Positions 20,357 to 32,860 of a stretch of DNA of 64,000 bases are shown here, piece after piece. The stretch comes from Ypsolopha sequella (Eukaryota; Arthropoda; Insecta; Lepidoptera; Ypsolophidae). A program made the translations under genes and the position numbers. Under the pieces are notes generated by a model. The model was not told the origin of the DNA and searched no databases. It saw only the letters and a program-made list of their open reading frames with translations. The stretch is taken from positions 5,704,001 through 5,768,000 of the forward strand of contig OW203991.1 in assembly GCA_934047225.1 (NCBI GenBank). Reading direction: 5' to 3'. Position 1 is the first letter of the stretch; each line of letters opens with the position of its first letter.

Positions 20357-21238
20357 GATTGGGCGGTATGCGCGTGTTCTCAAATAGATTGGGTGGTATG
20401 CGCGTGTTCTCAAATAGATTGGGTGGTATGCGCGTGTTCTCAAATAGATCGGGTGGTATGCGCGTGTTCTCAAATAGATTGGGTGGTATGCGCGTGTTCT
20501 CAAATAGATCGGGTGGTATGCGCGTGTTCTCAAATAGATTGGGTGGTATGCGCGTGTTCTCAAATAGATTGGGTGGTATGCGCGTGTTCTCAAATAGATT
20601 GGGTGGTATGCGCGTGTTCTCAAATAGATTGGGTGGTATGCGCGTGTTCTCAAATAGATCGGGTGGTATGCGCGTGTTCTCAAATAGATTGGGTGGTATG
20701 CGCGTGTTCTCAAATAGATTGGGTGGTATGCGCGTGTTCTCAAATAGATTGGGTGGTATGCGCGTGTTCTCAAATAGATTGGGTGGTATGCGCGTGTTCT
20801 CAAATAGATTGGGTGGTATGCGCGTGTTCTCAAATAGATCGGGTGGTATGCGCGTGTTCTCAAATAGATTGGGTGGTATGCGCGTGTTCTCAAATAGTTC
20901 GGGTGGTATGCGCGTGTTCTCAAATAGATCGGGTGGTATGCGCGTGTTCTCAAATAGATCGGGTGGTATGCGCGTGTTCTCAAATAGATTGGGTGGTATG
21001 CGCGTGTTCTCAAATAGATTGGGTGGTATGCGCGTGTTCTCAAATAGATCGGGTGGTATGCGCGTGTTCTCAAATAGATTGGGTGGTATGCGCGTGTTCT
21101 CAAATAGATTGGGTGGTATGCGCGTGTTCTCAAATAGATTGGGTGGTATGCGCGTGTTCTCAAATAGATTGGGTGGTATGCGCGTGTGGTATGCGCGTGT
21201 TCTCAAATAGATTGGGTGGTATGCGCGTGTTCTCAAAT
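20357..21238 (+). repeat. 30-bp satellite array, about 29 units
   Basis: Same unit as 15931-16722. The order of the GATC and GATT variants and the single GTTC unit is preserved, with three additional units in the first half. This shows expansion or contraction after (or during) the duplication. The odd unit with the internal partial duplication is kept at 21167-21209. Confidence 0.97.
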
Positions 21239-21313
21239 GCTTCTTACTCTCAAAAGAAGTGGGTAGAAACAGGGACGAGGTCAGTTTTAGAAGATACTAC
21301 AAAATTTGCATAC

Positions 21314-21514
21314 AATATTATTAAAACTCGCGTGAGCTGCCATACTAAATTATTATTACATACGGCTTGAACACTCACGTGTGATTGTTGTTGACTATAT
21401 GCCAACCGTTTCACCGATACAATTTCGGCATTATCAAGGCGAGTGTCGTTCTTAGGACGACGACGCGGCGTTCACCGTCGTTGTCAAACGGGCACTGACA
21501 GCTCGCCGATCGGC
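21314..21514 (-). mobile_element. Penelope-like element 3'-end fragment, unit 2
   Basis: Copy of 16798-16998. Confidence 0.9.
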
Positions 21515-21774
21515 TATTTATTTTTAAAAGATGTGGTAGTGTTTCGGAAAATTTTTCGGATTTTTCTGACAGAAAAGTGGGTATTGCGTCTTCTAAAACT
21601 CTCCTAGGAGGTGAAGCGATTGTTTGTTTATAATTTTAATATTTGGTGCCAATGAATTAAATTTATTTCGTATTACGTGTTTGTTTGACTCATTTATTTT
21701 ATCTGAAAAAAATAGTTCACACTTACTGAAATTTAGATGAAGGCCAATTTTTTAAAATGTTTGTATAAGACTTT

Positions 21775-21930
21775 CCAGGAGCCGTATTTTTGAATCGTTC
21801 GTTTTCAATTCACGTGCGAAAGTATATACCCATCTCACGTAGCACATCAGAACTTGTCATTTGCAAGATGAGACAGGTATATATTTTCGCACGTAAAATG
21901 AAAACGAACGGTTCAAAAATACGGCTCCAG
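21775..21930. mobile_element. Hairpin MITE, unit 2
   Basis: Copy of 17259-17414. Confidence 0.75.
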
Positions 21931-21972
21931 GTCATTGAGAACAGTATCTACAATTCGTCAACAAGTATAGTA

Positions 21973-22700
21973 CATTTCAAATACCATGGCCCGATTCCAC
22001 TTGAAACTTAACAATGGGGCTCATAATGTTTGCCTTTTGTTATCTAATTTGGAGCACTTCAAATTGGCACGCGTCGGTGCAATCTGTATGTAACTAAAGC
22101 GTGACTAAGAAATTTTGGTACTTGAAAATAAAAATACGTATGATTAGTTATTTACATTAATGTTTAATTATAATACTATGGTATCTTTATATTTATTACA
22201 TGTAACGTCTAATAATTAACAAGTACAGACGTTTAACATATAGGTACATTAATTATAAAAATATAAGATTCATTCGCTTTCTGACATATTTTCTTCCGAA
22301 CTTGAGGTTTCGCAGGTGTTTATGATGAATGGATACACAGGGTGGGTTAAAAAGTCGTTCTCCACTTTGATGACATGCTCACAAGCATTTTTCCAAAGCG
22401 TGGGGTTCGTATTGTCTACCACAGTTCTTAAATTTTTGATTATTATTGATTAGTTATTGTTATTGACACTGATATAGTTATTGACAGTATACGTGTAATC
22501 ACTAACGTAGTCAGATGACAACTAACATGAAATATTGTTTACATTCATAAAGATTACTTGGTTAAACGATCAAGATCATTAGGTTGCGTGTAAAATACCA
22601 CACCGCAAAAGGGTCTGGCCAGGTATCTTTTGTTATCACTAATCCTATTGTTAACACCTAATGACCGTCTTAAGTGGAATCGGGCCATGGTATTTGAAAT
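21973..22700. mobile_element. Non-autonomous element with about 30-bp TIRs, unit 2
   Basis: Copy of 17457-18184. Confidence 0.7.
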
Positions 22701-22886
22701 ATTTGAAGTATTTGCTTTTATACAGCTTGAAGCAGTGAATCTGTGACGGTAGGTACGTACAAACCACCAACGTGAACAATATGCAAAATTGTTTAAAACG
22801 GCACGTGCAACGATCCACTGTGCAGTGTTTGAAGGGAATTAAGCTTTTAGTTAAAATATACTACATTTATTTTATTTATTCCATTA

Positions 22887-23382
22887 AAATTCATAGGCCT
22901 TTTCACTGCGCGCTGATTATTTTGATTATGATATATTTGTTTATGATTTATTTTGTCGAGGTGTTCAAGTATAAAGTATCGATATCGTTTATTAATTTCT
23001 GCTCCTTTGACACTTGTTATCACCTAAGCCCCCGTGCTTATCCCAATTTTGTCAATGAAATTATAATATTTTATGTCTGAAAAAATATATATCTTAGATA
23101 CATTTTTATGCAGATTTTATTGCGGTTCAAAACGCGATACGTTATACTTCGCTCGGTCGAAAAAAAATCCGAAACTTAGCCGATTTTTCATGTTTTTTTC
23201 GTTTTATATAAAATTTACATTACCAATTCGTAGGAAAATTACAGTAAATTAAGGAAAATGTTATGTAATAAGTACTTTAGCGGATAGTTTTCTAAAAATT
23301 TCACCGTAAAAACGTTTTTTGAGTGAAAAACGTGTTTTTCAAAAGCGCGCGATGTTTCCGTTGTCGAAACAGCCACGGCTCA
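22887..23382. other. Interval right of the duplication, no gene
   Basis: AT-rich. The frame crossing the duplication edge (22772-23080) is chance. Nothing else recognised. Confidence 0.45.
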
Positions 23383-23390
23383 GAGCGCGC

Positions 23391-23975
23391 CAGTGTTGCC
23401 AGACCCGATCCAAACTTTTGCCCAAGTGCATTGTAAAAATTGCCCTTTCCGACACAAAATCGCCCATAATCGTTAAAACAACGATGTTTAGAAGAATTTA
23501 TATATAGTACCTTGACACCCTTTGAACAAACCTAGAACAAACTAAATTTTTCGAAAACTCCTGCCCTTTGAAGAAATTTTGTCTTTGGCATCAACATACT
23601 TTGACAACTCCAACGTGAAGTTAGTGTGAACGAGAACCGCGACGCGAACGGATGGCGCGACGCCAACCGCTGGTACTATACGAGTACTACGGCTGGCGTA
23701 AAAAAATGTAAAATATTCCGATTTTTTTCAATTTACTTGATGTCGTTTTATTCACTATATTACATACTTATAAGAAACCTTTAATATGCTATCTGAACTA
23801 AGTTATTATAGCTAACTATCACTGAAAATGTTTTAACATAACCTAACATAATATAATTTCCAAAATTGCCCATATTTTGCCGTATTCAAGACCTTTCCGC
23901 CCTTTTTGCCCTTTTTCCAGAAAAATCCTAAAATTGCCCATGGCGTGGGCAATTGCCCACGGTCTGGCAACACTG
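23391..23975. mobile_element. hAT-type MITE (CAGTGTTGCCAGAC) with perfect 8-bp TSD
   Basis: The ends CAGTGTTGCCAGACC and GGTCTGGCAACACTG are inverted. GAGCGCGC stands on both sides (23383-23390 and 23976-23983), an exact 8-bp duplication. The interior has repeated TTGCCC-type motifs near both ends. No transposase. 585 bp. Confidence 0.9.
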
Positions 23976-24084
23976 GAGCGCGCTATTTTAAACTAAAAAT
24001 AAAAGGTCATAGAGTTCAGTTCTACTTGATGCAAAACGAGGTCCTCAACGTCAGGGATAACGGGCCCTTAAATATATTGTTATA

Positions 24085-24180
24085 AAGAAAACACTTGTAC
24101 TTTTCCACAAATTTCCTATTTTAGTCTACTCTGCTGAACCGTTTTCGCTATAACAAACAGTATTATCAAATGGCTTAAAT
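24085..24180 (-). mobile_element. Penelope-terminus-like fragment
   Basis: Read on the minus strand it gives TTTGATAATACTG...TAGCGAAAACGGTT and then AATTTGTGGAAAAGTACAAGTG. It corresponds to the TTTGATAATGCC...GGCGAAACCGGTCAGG modules at 38250-38340, 45560-45650 and 48150-48225. Diverged. Confidence 0.45.
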
Positions 24181-24997
24181 TTAAAATTTAAAAATAAATC
24201 TTTATTAACGATGTTTACATTGCTGGGTGTACGCGCAATCTAATTATTTTAATAGTTTATACTACAAGGGTGAAAGGGAATAAATTACGAGGACGATAAA
24301 CGTAACCGAGTAATTTATGGCTCTTACGCCCGTGTTTCATACTACGTTTTTCAATGCATAATGTGAGGAAATAAAACAAATATAATCTTGTGAACTTTAA
24401 ATTATGATTGGCTCAAAAGGACTGTACCCAGAGCTGTTAAACAGTGTAAAAAAAGTATGACATTTATGATACACAGGAAAGGTTGCAGGTTAACCAACTT
24501 CTCGTAAACAAATTAAAGAATAATAATAATAAAGCTCTAGGGCAAAATAATCGACTTTCTGTTCGGTTTTGATGCATATAAAGTGGGCTTTCACGAGCAC
24601 TTGCATTGAAAAAAAATTAAAGAAACTTCCACTCATTCTAGCACTATGACATTTGGCTAGTATGGCGTGCTTTATAAGGTAATGAATGAAACATTGAAAA
24701 TTTTTTGTATACAGTTTCGCCTGCACGGGACTGCATTTCCCGCACGTCAGCCTAGCATACGCGTCATATACGGGAATTCGCCATGTTCAACGAGAAGATT
24801 AAACTAGATTTTAATTTTTTTTTCGTAAAGTATTTTGTAATCTTTATTTCAAACAATTTCAGTTATATGCTATCAATAATTTTTAATATTTACATAATAA
24901 GTGACTTAATTTGTTTCCTTTAGACATAAACCTTTAGGATTGGTAAAAAAAAAATTGATGTTGTTGTTTATGTCAAAACATACGGCAGGGTTATTAC
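24181..24997. other. Interval without recognised feature
   Basis: AT-rich. Short frames at 24490-24726 (-) and similar are featureless. Confidence 0.45.
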
Positions 24998-25119
24998 GTA
25001 TCTTGAAAATCGACAAAAATTGCGCAGTTGCTGTGTCAACAGTCACTTTCTTAATAAGAAAAGTGACTTGACACATTAATTGCACAATTTTTGTCGATTG
25101 GTTACTGTTTGCAAGATAC
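24998..25119. repeat. Imperfect hairpin of about 120 bp
   Basis: GTATCTTGAAAATCGACAAAAATTG pairs with CAATTTTTGTCGATTGG...CAAGATAC. The inner arms GTCACTTTCTTA and TAAGAAAAGTGAC close the stem. Small fold-back element. Confidence 0.65.
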
Positions 25120-25149
25120 ATAATAAGTCATCGGGTAATGTATGTAATC

Positions 25150-25385
25150 TATTTTCGTGGATATAACTGAACGAGTGAACGAAGCGATATTTGTCCGACG
25201 ATAACTCGAGTATCGTTGATCGGAACGTCATAAAAAGGCGAGTAAATGAGACAAAAAGAATTTTCAAATTCGAACATGAGCCAAATCGGTCAAGGGTTCG
25301 GGGTGAACTCCTAATTGAACGAGCGAGCGAAGTTCTCCGAGTCTATTTGAACAATCCGGCGTTTGTATGTATGTATGTTTTGTAG
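25150..25385 (+). repeat. Dispersed repeat (GTCCGACGATAACTCGAGTATCG family), copy 1
   Basis: Contains GTCCGACGATAACTCGAGTA, ATGAGCCAAATCGGTCAAG, GGTTCGGGGTGAACT and GAACGAGCGAGCGAAGTTCTCC, and ends in (GTAT)n. Further copies lie at 26515-26740 and 48885-49365. The arrangement is partly tandem. No protein. Class unknown. Confidence 0.65.
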
Positions 25386-26514
25386 CATTCGCTACAGGTA
25401 TTCAACCTTTTTCATATATTTTTAGTCTTTCTTTATCGTTGATTGCTTTACTGAATTTTCAAATTCGAAAATTTGGAATATTTTGTCACATTTTTTTGTT
25501 ATTTTTCTCATACCGAAGAGTATCGTCGTAGAAGGAAGGCAAAATTTGCCACAGAAAATTAAAATATAAAACTCGAAATCTAGTTTAATCCACGAAACAG
25601 AGCACATTTGCCCTAGAGATTGTAGAAGCCTTTTTTTTCTTCATTTCCTGGTAAGTTTTGTGTACTTTTGGTTTCATTCTCTGAAAATCCCTTTTGTCCC
25701 GTTTCCAATACGTTAATTTCCTTGCCCAGATTTCGTAGGCATGTCTTGACGCTGTTGTTTTATTTCTTTACAGCGACCCTTCAGGTTATTTAAAGGTCTT
25801 TCCAGTTTTTCTTCCATTTCTCCCATTTTCCGCGCGCCACCTTTCCATCTTGTATGGTTGCGCATATGAAATGAGGCCGAAGGTACGGACCACGTACGCG
25901 CTGATGGGGTAAACTTCCCGAGTTATACCAGAAGTTGGCGCCAGACAATCTTGGCTTGATTGACTACTCCGTGGGAAGACAGCAAACAGGTTTTTATATC
26001 TGTAGCCTGGCATTTAAAAGACTCTGAATCAATCATTTTCTTCCTTAATGTAAAGCTAGATAACGATTGCTCTTAACACCTTAAAGTTATATTTTCTCTC
26101 GACTAGAAGTTATTAATACTTCCGCGAAATTGTAGTTTCTGGGATCCTATAAACTAGTTTTAATATCCAAATTTGAATCCATAATATCGTAAGCCAAGCG
26201 TCGTTCATGCTCTAAAAACAAAATCCTAAAACAAGGTAGACTAGGTATTTTTTGTGTTGATTTTATAAGTTCCGACGTACCCAATACTCTTCTGATATTC
26301 TTGTGTTTTATACCATTTTTTACTTCAGTTTTGTTATTTTTAGTATATTCAAAAAACAAATTATATAGTGTCTTTATCCTGATTTATCTTTTTTTTTGGC
26401 TGTCACCAGGCTTGCCTGGTGGCAGTCCAAATTTAGGGCGAATCGACCAAGTTAACAAAATTACATTCGTGATTATAAAGTAGCTTACTAATTTTTAAAA
26501 AATAATGCTATAGT
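25386..26514. other. About 1.1 kb with no recognised feature
   Basis: The small frames here are unremarkable. CACCAGGCTTGCCTGGTGGC at 26405-26424 is a short perfect-looking inverted repeat. Confidence 0.45.
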
Positions 26515-26740
26515 ATGTATGTATGTATGTTTGTATGTATGTAAGGGTGTATGTATGTATGTATGTTTGTATGTTTGTATGTATGTATGTTTGTCCGACG
26601 ATAACTCGAGTATCGTTGATCGGAACATCATGAAATTTGGTAGGCGAGTAAATGAGACAAAAAGAATTTTCAAGTTTGAACATGAGCCAAATAGGTCAAG
26701 ATCGAAACGCGAGTTCACGGTTCGGGGTGAACTACTAGTT
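26515..26740 (+). repeat. (GTAT)n microsatellite plus dispersed repeat, copy 2
   Basis: GTATGTATGTATGTTTGTAT-type microsatellite (26515-26592) runs directly into GTCCGACGATAACTCGAGTA and the rest of the family body, ending ACGGTTCGGGGTGAACTACTA. Confidence 0.7.
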
Positions 26741-28018
26741 ATAGTAGGTATAGTAAATAGACCGAGTTTAAAAAAACATTATTTTGACCTAATAAAGACT
26801 GAGTGTGAAATCACGTCTTACAGGAAAGTTTCTGAGACCGAAGCCCTCTACCAGTTAATGACAAACGCTGTATATTAAAGCACTTAATAACTTAACAAGT
26901 ACTTACTATATGGAAGCTGACCAACTGCGTATTTAGATTACCCAATTAACCTAGTTCCAACTACTCAGCTAACCCTTTAAGTTCTCGTTATCGCTAAAAC
27001 AATAGATCGCAGTCTAGATCGTGGCTCCGATACTACATATTTAAAACCTGTTTATCGTTGTTTTTCACATTCATTAATAATGTAGGTAATGCACATAATA
27101 GTACTGCATACAATATAACGTAACTTTGCAAATTATAATTTAACTGAGTCGTAATCCGCACAAAATAAAAACAATTTTGAAGTATTATTATCTTAACATA
27201 ATTAAGTATAATTTAATTTGTGAGCGCTTGCAGCGACACATAAATTTCTTTTGGTTTCCGTCAGTTGTGGTGTGGTGTCAGTATACTAATTGTAAAATTA
27301 AATTGTTTTCACCTCACTAGCTAGAAAAGCGCGCCTTTGTTGCTTAAAACCAGTGAGAAAAATTGACTTTTGCTCCCTGCTTTTAAGTAGTAAAGAAAAG
27401 TGTTTCAAATTAAGAACACTGCGAATGCGAATTGTTCAAAAACTTCATATCATTTGCTCAAGAGAAAGAGGGACAGCAAACATTATCATGGTGGCTATCT
27501 CTTTCACTCTATATGGATTCCATACTCTTTGGGAGGCTATACACACACACGCCCCACATCTTGTCGGATACTATAGACAAGTTAAACTTCTCGAAATCCT
27601 GTATAGAGCCTCCCAATATGTATGGAATTCGTACCATAGACTTTGGACTCCGAATAAACAATGACCTCTATTAGTAATACAAGTAGCCAGGCTGGCTATT
27701 GAGGACCAGATAATGATGAAATTTGATGATCGACATGTTGGCGCTGATCGCTGCAGTGAGTCACGTGAGCGTACTCGAAACTAATGAGAAAATGACATTA
27801 TCTACTATTTTTGCTCTCTTGTTGCACAAATAACTATTTTAATCAATAAACGCATAAAAAAAAGTGAAGCCTGAATACTATGGTCGCGAAAGCAAAAATT
27901 TAATCAACTGTCCGAATTAATACTGGAAACTCGATTAGTGATCAGGAACAAGATTTAATAATCCTTTTTTCCCTAATCATATAAAAAATACTTTGCTCCC
28001 AAAGTTTTTGCAAAGAAT
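26741..28018. other. Interval with one imperfect inverted repeat
   Basis: Mostly featureless. ATGGATTCCATACTCTTTGGGAGGCTATAC near 27510 is mirrored by GTATAGAGCCTCCCAATATGTATGGAATTC near 27600-27632, a hairpin of about 125 bp of unknown origin. Confidence 0.45.
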
Positions 28019-28460
28019 TCCCGTGGCTTAATTTTTGAAAGATTTTTTCAATTTTTTTTTCATAGAATTAACGTTATTTTAGGACATGGTTTTCATATAA
28101 ATTAACCATTATTTTTTAATGATTTTTTAAGGAATTGTCTGATGACCTTGTCATTTAAAAATTTTAGACATTATACTGATTGTAATGTGTGATTGCTTAT
28201 AAAAAAAGTGGTCTGTCTCTGTCTGTCTACTCGTCTCTCAAATAAGTCTGAAGTAAATTATTATAAATTTAGCTTGATAGCAAAGGATACATTTCTAAAC
28301 AGCCATTACTCAAGTGACGTCAAACGAGGAAAAATGGAAGTTGCAGCCTTTTCGTAAAAAAATTCATCATCATGTGGTTTTTTAGACCAAAACTTCGAAA
28401 ATACGGCTTAAATCTCGAAATGGTTTTCGAATTAACACACCTTAACATAATTTTATTTAT
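28019..28460 (+). repeat. Dispersed repeat family R2, copy 2
   Basis: Collinear with 2419-2895. See that entry for shared blocks. Confidence 0.7.
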
Positions 28461-28523
28461 GCCTATTCTATGGGGCTAGTTCAAATACAATTCCGGGAGC
28501 AGTAAGAGAGCAACAAAAAAATT

Positions 28524-29319
28524 GTTACGCTACGTAAAAGTTTTAGCGTCCCTGTTACTCCATATGCGAAAAAACCCTCAGTGCGAGTGGGACGGATTCG
28601 TGGAAAAGTAGCAAAAAGTCTGTTTTTTATTAATATAAAATGTACTAAGCTATTGTCAAAAAGATTTTCAAGGAGACTTTACAAATGCATAATATCCACA
28701 TTTTGAATGCAAATTTCACAATGAAATTAATTAGGATTTCAGAATTACAGGAAAAATAAAACAATTTAGAGGTCTTTTCGGAATTAAATTCTATCAAGAA
28801 AATTTCATCCAATCGCGTTTTCCTTCTGTGAGAATCTTAATCAAATACTCAATAAACATTTACCCAAAAATGAAATACGTATATAGATGACGTTATAGTG
28901 GAGTAAATGGATTCGAAAAAACCCCATTTTTTTTTGTTATCGCTAAAAGGCGCTACGAAAAAAAATCAACACTTTAAGAACTTGCATATCTACTTCAGTA
29001 AATAATGTATTATTTTGATAAATTATAACATTATTTTTGGATTCTTTTTCTATATTTATTGAAATGAGTTCTTCTTCGACACCAATTCTCCTGGTCTGAA
29101 AATTTAGAATGACATATGGACTGCAATTATATTTTATTAGGGGGGTTTTAACGGTTTCTAAGACCTGGTAAAACGAAATTTTGATAGCATCTTTGGTACA
29201 TTTTATATTAATAAAAAACCGACTTTTTGCTATTTTTCCACGAATCCGTCCCTCTAGCACTGAGGGTTTTTTCGCATATGGAGTAACAGGGACGCTAAAA
29301 CTTTTACATATCGCCTTAA
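28524..29319. mobile_element. Non-autonomous element with about 120-bp TIRs (family T4), TTAA right end
   Basis: The left arm (GTAAAAGTTTTAGCGTCCCTGTTACTCC..., GACGGATTCGTGGAAAAGTAGCAAAAAGTC) is the complement of the right arm ending ACTTTTACATATCGCCTTAA. The right edge is TTAA. The left edge has decayed to TTGTTACGC. The related copy at 36517-37312 keeps TTAA at both ends. No transposase. Confidence 0.75.
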
Positions 29320-29695
29320 TTGTTCCTGAACACTAACCGAGTCTCCAGTTATAACAACCCTACGTAAAAGAAGATTCCCATACAATTACTGTGAAATGAG
29401 AATTTGAAAAAAAAATGTTTATCTGACATTGATAAGTAACGAAATAAGATAAAAAGAAAAGAAACTCAATTCAATAAAAATGTTACTTTCGTGAAGGCAT
29501 TACTTTGAGTTGGGTCGAAGAATGCGTCTGTCCAGATGTAATACGATACTATGTTAGATTCTGGCACGTATCTACTGGACCCCACCCCTCTTTAACGTTA
29601 TTTTGCATAAAATTATCTCTGAAAAAAAGAATTCCTATTTAAATTATCACTAATCTTGAATTTTTAAACCGTACCCACGTATTGAACTAGCCCCT
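29320..29695. other. Interval without recognised feature
   Basis: AT-rich, no frame or repeat noticed. Confidence 0.45.
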
Positions 29696-29942
29696 TAAAT
29701 ATTTATTTTATTCTGTTTTTGAAAATTTGTAGCGGCAATAGAAATCCTATCAAAAACATAAAATGTACAAAAATGGCAAGTCTCGCAATGCAATCTTTCC
29801 ACCGTAAAAAGTTGTGAGATCTTATACATCATCTGTAAAAATTTAACTGTCTCTATCACGGTTCATGAGATACAGCCTGGTGAAAGACGGACAGACAGAC
29901 GGACAGCGGATTCTTAGTAATAGGGTCCCGTTGGTTACCCTG
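29696..29942 (+). mobile_element. GGGTTCCGTA-type repeat, right-end fragment
   Basis: CTTAAATATTTATTTTATTCTGTTTTT, ATCATCTGTAAAAATTTAACTGTCT and GACAGACGGACAGCGGATTCTTAGTAATAGGGTC match the compact copy at 56704-56979. The left part is missing and the final TACGGAACCCT is lost. Confidence 0.65.
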
Positions 29943-30001
29943 GTTTTTGAAGCGTGGCCGTCAGAAGCAGAAAAAAATCAGTCACTTTGTTTACTCTAAA
30001 C

Positions 30002-30331
30002 CAGGAATGGGGAAACAACGGCCCGCGGACCATCTCTGGCCTGCGAAGCGTTGAAATCCAGCCCGCGACCATCAAACAAAAATAAAATGAACTTTTCGTA
30101 TTGTTAGAAATTTCGCAGCTAACTTGAAATTTCAATTTATTTGCAATTTGCAATTTCTTCCTTTTTCCAATAGTTATTTTGTAATATTGCAAACTAAATT
30201 AGTGTTTCAGAAAAAAAAAAAAAAATATTTTTATTTTAGTAAATAATATAGCCAAAAATGCAACAACTTGGCCCGCCATATATTTCGTTAGTAAATATTG
30301 GCACGCGAAGGAAAAAAAATCCCCATCCCTG
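30002..30331. mobile_element. hAT-type MITE with perfect 8-bp TSD
   Basis: The ends CAGGAATGGGGA and TCCCCATCCCTG are inverted and flanked by CTCTAAAC at 29994-30001 and 30332-30339, an exact 8-bp duplication. GGCCCGCGGACC near the left and TTGGCCCGCC near the right are characteristic of this hAT-derived group. No coding capacity. Confidence 0.9.
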
Positions 30332-30364
30332 CTCTAAACATTAATTTATTTATTTTATTTATCA

Positions 30365-30808
30365 TACAACGTGTAACAGAAAGGTGTAACCATATTTGAA
30401 GAGTTCAAATAAATATATTTTTTATTATTACCTTTGTATGGCATTTAATTATTTATAGATATGGAGCATATAAATTATAAAAACAATTAATATACGATAT
30501 ATTTCGACTCTTACTGAGGAGTCGTCATCAGTCGAATGAGGTATAAATATGACAGATAAAGAATATAATTTTTTTTTAAAAAGTGACATCTTTTAGAGCA
30601 ACTGTTACTATGGAACAAAATCCTGTATATCGAAAAAAAAAATTACTTGCTTCATAGGAAAATGCAATGCCGCTCGGCCGAAATGTATGGAAAGGCAGTT
30701 TTTTTTTTTTTGAGATTTCAGTGTTGTCTCCATACTAAAAGTTGTTCCGTACCATTGACTGAATAAGTTCTTCGGATATGGTTACATCTTTCTGTTACAC
30801 GTTGTATA
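30365..30808. mobile_element. TGTAACAGAAAGG-family MITE, copy 2, with internal insertion
   Basis: CAACGTGTAACAGAAAGGTG at the left pairs with CTTTCTGTTACACGTTG at the right, with TA on both edges. Compared with 4450-4790, the left half contains an extra block (about 30405-30590). That block includes a hammerhead-like motif on the minus strand (CTGATGA, a GACTC/GAGTC stem, then GAAA, 30506-30534). Confidence 0.7.
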
Positions 30809-32597
30809 TTTTATTACAAACTAGAAAAGATCAATGTGACACAAATTTGAAGGAAGACAAACATTTTGAAAAAATACCTGCGACCCCTTGCTTACACGGC
30901 AAGGGCGCTACCGTGAGCGTTCAGTTTGTGTATTACAGCCTGGTGTATCACAAAAATTCGGTGCATGATGGAAAAATTCAACAGTCTAGGATGAGTATTT
31001 CAGTGGCGCAGTCGGTGCGCACTCGTCGTGGAAGCAAGTAAATATTGGTTTTCTTTTACCCGAAATTTCTTTCTAGCAAAATTATCTTTTTAGTTTTCAA
31101 TGCACTGTAAATAATGTTTGTAGTATCCAAAGAGATGGATTTCTCTATAAATCATATAATCACAACTGAAATTATTAATTAAGATGGATACGACGGATTT
31201 CGTTCCCAAACGCAGAACTTATGATTGTAAACGATTAGACACCTCGCTTGTTCTCTCGTGGTCGTGTTTATCGTGGTCGTATTTATTGAATTTAACAGAA
31301 AAAAATCATATTTAATTTACCAGACAAAATTTAAAAAATGTGAAACGGCCCAATTGTATTTTATAACGTTTGTGATTGTCTTGAATTGTGGTTGAGACAA
31401 AATTCGACAGTTAGGTTATTGAAATGACTAAAACCCCAATACCTTTTTTATATTTTGGGCCTACTTTAGATAAATTTGTTTCTTACACCATAAGTTATTT
31501 TTTATATTCGCTGCGGCGGAAGTGTAGATACATTCTCTGTGATAATAAATATATATTTTATTTATTTATCATTGAAATATTATTCAATAAATCAATTTAA
31601 CAGTGACTGTCGTTTTATATTATTTTGCTCGGCGCCCTCTTAAGTAAATGCCATTTATGGTACTACAAGACAATAGTTTAATGACAATTAGGCTTTCCTA
31701 GCCTTCTTTATGCAAAATTTGTAAATTATCCCGGTTGATTTATTTTTAGTAAACATTTATTTTTTGTATGTTTTCTTAATGCATACAGAAAACTAAAATC
31801 TAAATTACATGATAAAAGTTATGTACAATAGCGTGCTTATCTCAATAATGAGATTTCTTCCAGTAAACCAAGGGTGATAGGGATATTTGATATAAATAAG
31901 ATATTCATATTGTGCACGATAATACTTATACAGAAACAAGATTAAATTAATAATAAATACCTAATAGTTAAAATATAATAATAAACTACATGAAATTTAC
32001 ATGCAAATGCCTACACAGTATTAATAAATATAAAAATGCATATTGAGTAAATAAATTCATAATCACTAATGTATATACCTAATATACCAATATACATAAT
32101 TATACCTATCCTAGGTTGCCGAAGATAGAGCTCTTTTACTTTCCTTTTGAATATTTTTGACTTTATTGAGCCTATCGTTTATTTTTATCAGTTTTTTGAT
32201 TGGACCTCATGTGTGGGAAGAGTAGCCCTACAAAGACAGGTCCAAATTAAAGTTGGAGAATGTCTTCGGCGTCGAAGGGACTAAGGATGAAGAGCGTTCG
32301 CCCGGAAGGTACCTGTTTACTCTTCTTCTCATTTTTGCATTTTTTTAAAGAAGAAACACTAAAAGTTCGGGATGCCTGCAGGCGGAGCCGAGGGCAAATA
32401 GCTAGTAAATATACGGGTAAAAGGATAACTTTGTATGTTTTGCGTAATTTACGGTCACTGGACGGGACAGTTGGACAGTTTTTGTATTAAGATAGTTCCG
32501 AACAAAGAAGTTCTACGTCCCTTCCTATTTCTGATCTCGAGATAGTTTATGTTCTTCATGATTCCATGAACTATGGAAGAAAGTTCCGCTTGAGGCG
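30809..32597. other. About 1.8 kb with no recognised feature
   Basis: AT-rich. The frame at 30778-31041 overlaps the MITE end and shows no known domain. No tandem or inverted repeat stood out. Confidence 0.45.
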
Positions 32598-32860
32598 ATA
32601 AGTGTCGCCAAACAAGCAGCTCGATGTTTGTCTGTACGAATATCGACGGAAACGACATTGAAATAACGTTCATATCAGCGCGCAATGCGTAGTGGCTGTT
32701 ACGACGCTCGCTGCGTCCTTGGTAGGGCGAAATAGGAGAAAATAATACTTTTCACATGGACGTGATTGTTCGATTGAATAATCCTGTTATATATATCAAG
32801 TTTATTTATTACTCAAAGCAAAAATTCAATAAAGGTTCAATATACGTGTGAGATTATTTT
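32598..32860 (+). mobile_element. TTAA family T3, partial copy
   Basis: CAAGCAGCTCGATGTTTGTC, AATATCGACGGAAACGACATTG and GGGCGAAATAGGAGAAAATA match 14800-14990. Neither TTAA end is preserved. Confidence 0.7.

Larger units (their letters stand above)
18388..22886 (+). repeat. Tandem segmental duplication, unit 2
   Basis: Second copy of 13962-18370, 90 bp longer because its satellite array has three more units. It begins inside the TTAA element (the first 63 bp of that element are absent) and ends at the same base as unit 1 (CCATTA). The right flank (22887 on) is unrelated to the spacer. Confidence 0.95.

Noticed and set aside
30506..30534. A confirmed hammerhead ribozyme
   Set aside because: The order of core elements is suggestive, but an extra base separates CTGATGA from stem II and helix III was not found. 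Kept only as a hypothesis.
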